Assembly (NCBI GenBank): GCA_900549335.1
Contig: UROJ01000078.1
Span: forward strand, 1-6,988
Reading direction: 5' to 3'
Source of the DNA: an uncultured Collinsella sp.
Lineage (GTDB): Bacteria; Actinomycetota; Coriobacteriia; Coriobacteriales; Coriobacteriaceae
DNA: 6,988 nucleotides
In this document: piece after piece, positions 5,628 through 6,988 of the stretch
Layout: the number at the start of each line of letters is the position of its first letter
Numbering within the stretch: position 1 is the first letter of the stretch
Notes under the pieces: generated by a model
What the model saw: the letters and a program-made list of their open reading frames with translations, nothing else
What the model was told of the DNA's origin: nothing
Database searches by the model: none
Program-made: the position numbers and the translations under genes

Positions 5628-6539
5628 TTAGAAACGGTTGCCGCGGAAGCCGCCACCGTTGCGGCCGCCACGATCGCCACCGCGACCGCCGCGGTCGTTA
5701 CCACGGTTGCCGCCGAAACCGCCACGGTTGCCGCCGCGATCGCCATAGCCACCACGGTTGCCGCCAAAGCCGCCGCGACCGCCACGGTCCCCGCCACGGT
5801 CACCAAAGCCGCCACGGCCACCGCGATCGCCACCGCGACCGCCGCGGTCACCGCCACGGCCACCGCGATCGCCAAAGCCGCCGCGACCGCCACGGTCGCC
5901 GCCACGGCCACCGCGATCGTCACGGCCGCCGCGAGGACCGCGGTCCTCGTCCAGGCCCATGGCGACGAGCGGAGCGATAACCTTATCGAGAGCGGCCATC
6001 AGCTCGGTAGCCTCCTCGTAAGAAAGCTCGGGCAGGAGCTTCTCCTTCTTATTGGCAAGCTCGACCAGGCCCTCAGCGGCATCCTCGGCAGCGAAGACAA
6101 CGATCTTGCGCATATCGCCCTCGGCGTCGTCGATGCGGCCGACCAGATCGGCAGCCTCGGCCTCGGCCATCAGGCCATCGAGCTCACGAAGGCGCATGCC
6201 CAGCAGGTCGGACATTTCCTTCTGCTCCATCTTGGGCTTGAGGTCAAGAAGCTTGATGGCGCGCTCGATGTTCGCCATGCGCTCGGCCTTGGCCTCCTCC
6301 TCCTTGGAAATAGCAAAGCGACGGCTACGCAGCAGGCGGGCGGCCTTCTGCATCTTGTCCATCAGCTCTTCGTCATCGTAATCAACGGCGGCCTCGACAA
6401 CCTCGGCCTCCTCCTCGGCGGAAACCTCGTCAGCAGCCTCAACCTCGGCAGCTTCGGTCTCCACGGTCTCGACTGCCTCGACCTCGGCAGCCATGGTCTC
6501 GTTCTCGGTCTCGTTCATGATCTCTTCGTTCTCAGACAT
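5628..6539 (-). CDS. Acidic / winged-helix-like / RGG-repeat protein, function unknown
   Basis: A 303-residue protein with three distinct parts. Residues 1-61 are acidic and contain no Lys, Arg or His. Residues about 63-192 look helical; LDLKPKMEQKEMSDLLGMRLRE, then a helix, then DLVGRIDDAEGDMRKIVVFA (131-150) follows the order of a MarR-type winged helix (recognition helix, then a wing with an acidic turn and basic residues), after which further helices (155-192) could dimerise. Residues 200-303 are a low-complexity tail with 20 RGG triplets and scattered F, Y and N, ending FRGNRF. RGG tails bind RNA and can drive condensation; in bacteria they are best known on some RNA helicases. I infer an RNA- or DNA-binding protein but do not recognise a named family. 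The ATG has AAGGAG (6544-6549) 4 nt upstream; ATGs at residues 8 and 16 are alternatives. No signal peptide or membrane segment is seen. Confidence 0.88.
   Translation of the reverse strand: MSENEEIMNETENETMAAEVEAVETVETEAAEVEAADEVSAEEEAEVVEAAVDYDDEELMDKMQKAARLLRSRRFAISKEEEAKAERMANIERAIKLLDLKPKMEQKEMSDLLGMRLRELDGLMAEAEAADLVGRIDDAEGDMRKIVVFAAEDAAEGLVELANKKEKLLPELSYEEATELMAALDKVIAPLVAMGLDEDRGPRGGRDDRGGRGGDRGGRGGFGDRGGRGGDRGGRGGDRGGRGGFGDRGGDRGGRGGFGGNRGGYGDRGGNRGGFGGNRGNDRGGRGGDRGGRNGGGFRGNRF
5640..5942 (-). repeat. Degenerate tandem DNA repeat encoding the RGG tail
   Basis: About 300 bp of near-repeats built from GGC/GGT, CGC/CGT and GAC codons. They encode units such as DRGGRGG and FGDRGGRGG, with GGNRGG variants toward the 3' end. 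The low complexity and high GC make it prone to slippage, so tail length may vary between strains. It also creates spurious Pro/Arg-rich and Ala/Val-rich reading frames in the other phases. Confidence 0.85.
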
Positions 6540-6553
6540 GAGACTCCTTCTTG

Positions 6554-6607
6554 GCCCTTTCGGGCATCATCGCCCCATTCGCGGGGCCCGTCGCGCACTC
6601 TTTGCGC
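6554..6607 (-). promoter_or_regulatory. Leader of the RGG-protein gene with three successive short hairpins
   Basis: Read on the minus strand, three stems follow one another: GCGC/GCGC with a 7-nt loop (6593-6607), GCCCC/GGGGC with loop GCGAAT (6572-6587), and GCCC/GGGC with a GAAA tetraloop (6554-6565). They are separated by 5 and 6 nt, and the last ends 4 nt before the Shine-Dalgarno sequence. Complementary G and C runs allow alternative pairings, so the leader could respond to temperature, a ligand or the protein itself. I could not place a convincing promoter upstream. Confidence 0.4.
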
Positions 6608-6696
6608 TTTAAACATTCATGCCTCTCGGCAAAACGTCCATTAGTTTATGGTGTCGCCATCCAATCTAGCTGCAGAATCTATGTGCACACATTAAT

Positions 6697-6716
6697 GCGA
6701 CATGTCGCGGTATCAT
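6697..6716 (+). promoter_or_regulatory. Palindrome abutting a candidate -10 upstream of the deformylase gene
   Basis: GCGACATGTCGC (6697-6708) is a perfect 12-bp palindrome lying two bases before TATCAT (6711-6716), a five-of-six match to a -10 element. A second small palindrome, TGTGCACA, is at 6682-6689. No good -35 hexamer sits at the right distance. The palindrome occupies the promoter spacer, where a bound regulator would compete with polymerase. Confidence 0.35.
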
Positions 6717-6753
6717 GGCCTGAACCAAACGTGTCCACCTTAAGGAGCCCGCC

Positions 6754-6988
6754 ATGATTAAGCCCATCATGAAATCCGAGTTCTTTTTGCGCCTGCCTTC
6801 CGAAGACGCGGGACCCGACGATGCCGCGACCGGGCAGGACCTCCTGGATACGCTCAACGAGCATGAGCACGAGTGCGTGGGCCTCGCCGCCAACATGATC
6901 GGCGTGCGCAAACGCATCATCTGCGTAAAGGACGGCAACAGGGCGCTGCTGATGTACAACCCTCAAATTCTTGAGCAGGTCAATTCCT
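6754..6988 (+). CDS. def: Peptide deformylase family protein, N-terminal part (runs off the window)
   Basis: The first 78 codons of a peptide-deformylase-type protein, which would remove the formyl group from nascent N-terminal methionine. MIKPIMKSEFFL, then a helix with DLLDTLNEH, then CVGLAANMIGVRKRIICV (about residues 42-59), align with the N-terminal helix and motif I of the family. NPQIL (about 70-74) matches the following strand. Motif I is normally G-x-G-L-A-A-x-Q, but here the Gln position is Met; that Gln helps stabilise the transition state in characterised enzymes. Related sequences with AANMIG are, as I recall, annotated as deformylases in other anaerobes. Motifs II (EGCLS) and III (HExDH) lie outside the window, so activity cannot be judged. 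AAGGAG (6742-6747) lies 6 nt before the ATG, a strong start. Confidence 0.85.
   Translation, partial: MIKPIMKSEFFLRLPSEDAGPDDAATGQDLLDTLNEHEHECVGLAANMIGVRKRIICVKDGNRALLMYNPQILEQVNS

Noticed and set aside
5624..5923. Ala/Val-rich minus-strand frame and Pro/Arg-rich plus-strand frame over the RGG tract (the latter extends to 6021)
   Set aside because: Out-of-phase readings of the repetitive RGG-coding DNA. The RGG frame is the one continuous with a non-repetitive core and a ribosome site.
5640..5942. CRISPR-like or intergenic tandem array
   Set aside because: The units are short, degenerate, in one coding phase and without unique spacers; they encode the RGG tail.

Overview
The window looks like a chromosomal segment of a high-GC anaerobic actinobacterium of the class Coriobacteriia. 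Collinsella or a close relative is my best guess. This rests on protein style and gene content (a rubrerythrin with an N-terminal rubredoxin domain, a MocR-type regulator beside pdxST, GC-rich third codon positions) and not on any database comparison. No rRNA, tRNA, CRISPR array, insertion sequence or phage gene is visible.

Layout. Positions 1-1354 carry a minus-strand pair: an iron-dependent alcohol dehydrogenase and, just after it, the first 41 codons of a probable aldehyde dehydrogenase. The Shine-Dalgarno sequence of the second gene overlaps the stop codon of the first, so the two probably form a coupled alcohol/aldehyde module. Its promoter region holds two similar dyad sites 64 bp apart that look like operators. 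Next comes a monocistronic plus-strand rubrerythrin (1612-2172). It has a recognisable promoter, a strong 5'-leader hairpin and a clear intrinsic terminator.

Positions 2244-5303 are a vitamin B6 locus: a MocR/PdxR-type regulator on the minus strand, divergent from pdxS and pdxT on the plus strand. pdxST encode the two-subunit pyridoxal 5'-phosphate synthase. The regulator has the aminotransferase-like domain that should sense PLP, and repeated TGACCTT motifs in the 145-bp divergent region are good operator candidates.

Positions 5304-5627 have no convincing gene but are full of inverted repeats: a 68-nt hairpin with perfect 20-bp arms, a branched structure closed by a perfect 12-bp stem, and a further perfect 12-bp hairpin.

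Positions 5628-6539 (minus strand) encode the most unusual protein in the window. It has an acidic N-terminus with no basic residue in its first 61 positions, a central region that reads like a MarR-type winged helix, and a C-terminal tail of about 100 residues with 20 RGG triplets. Its leader holds three short hairpins in a row. The window closes with the 5' part of a peptide-deformylase-type gene (plus strand, from 6754) whose motif I carries Met where canonical enzymes have Gln.
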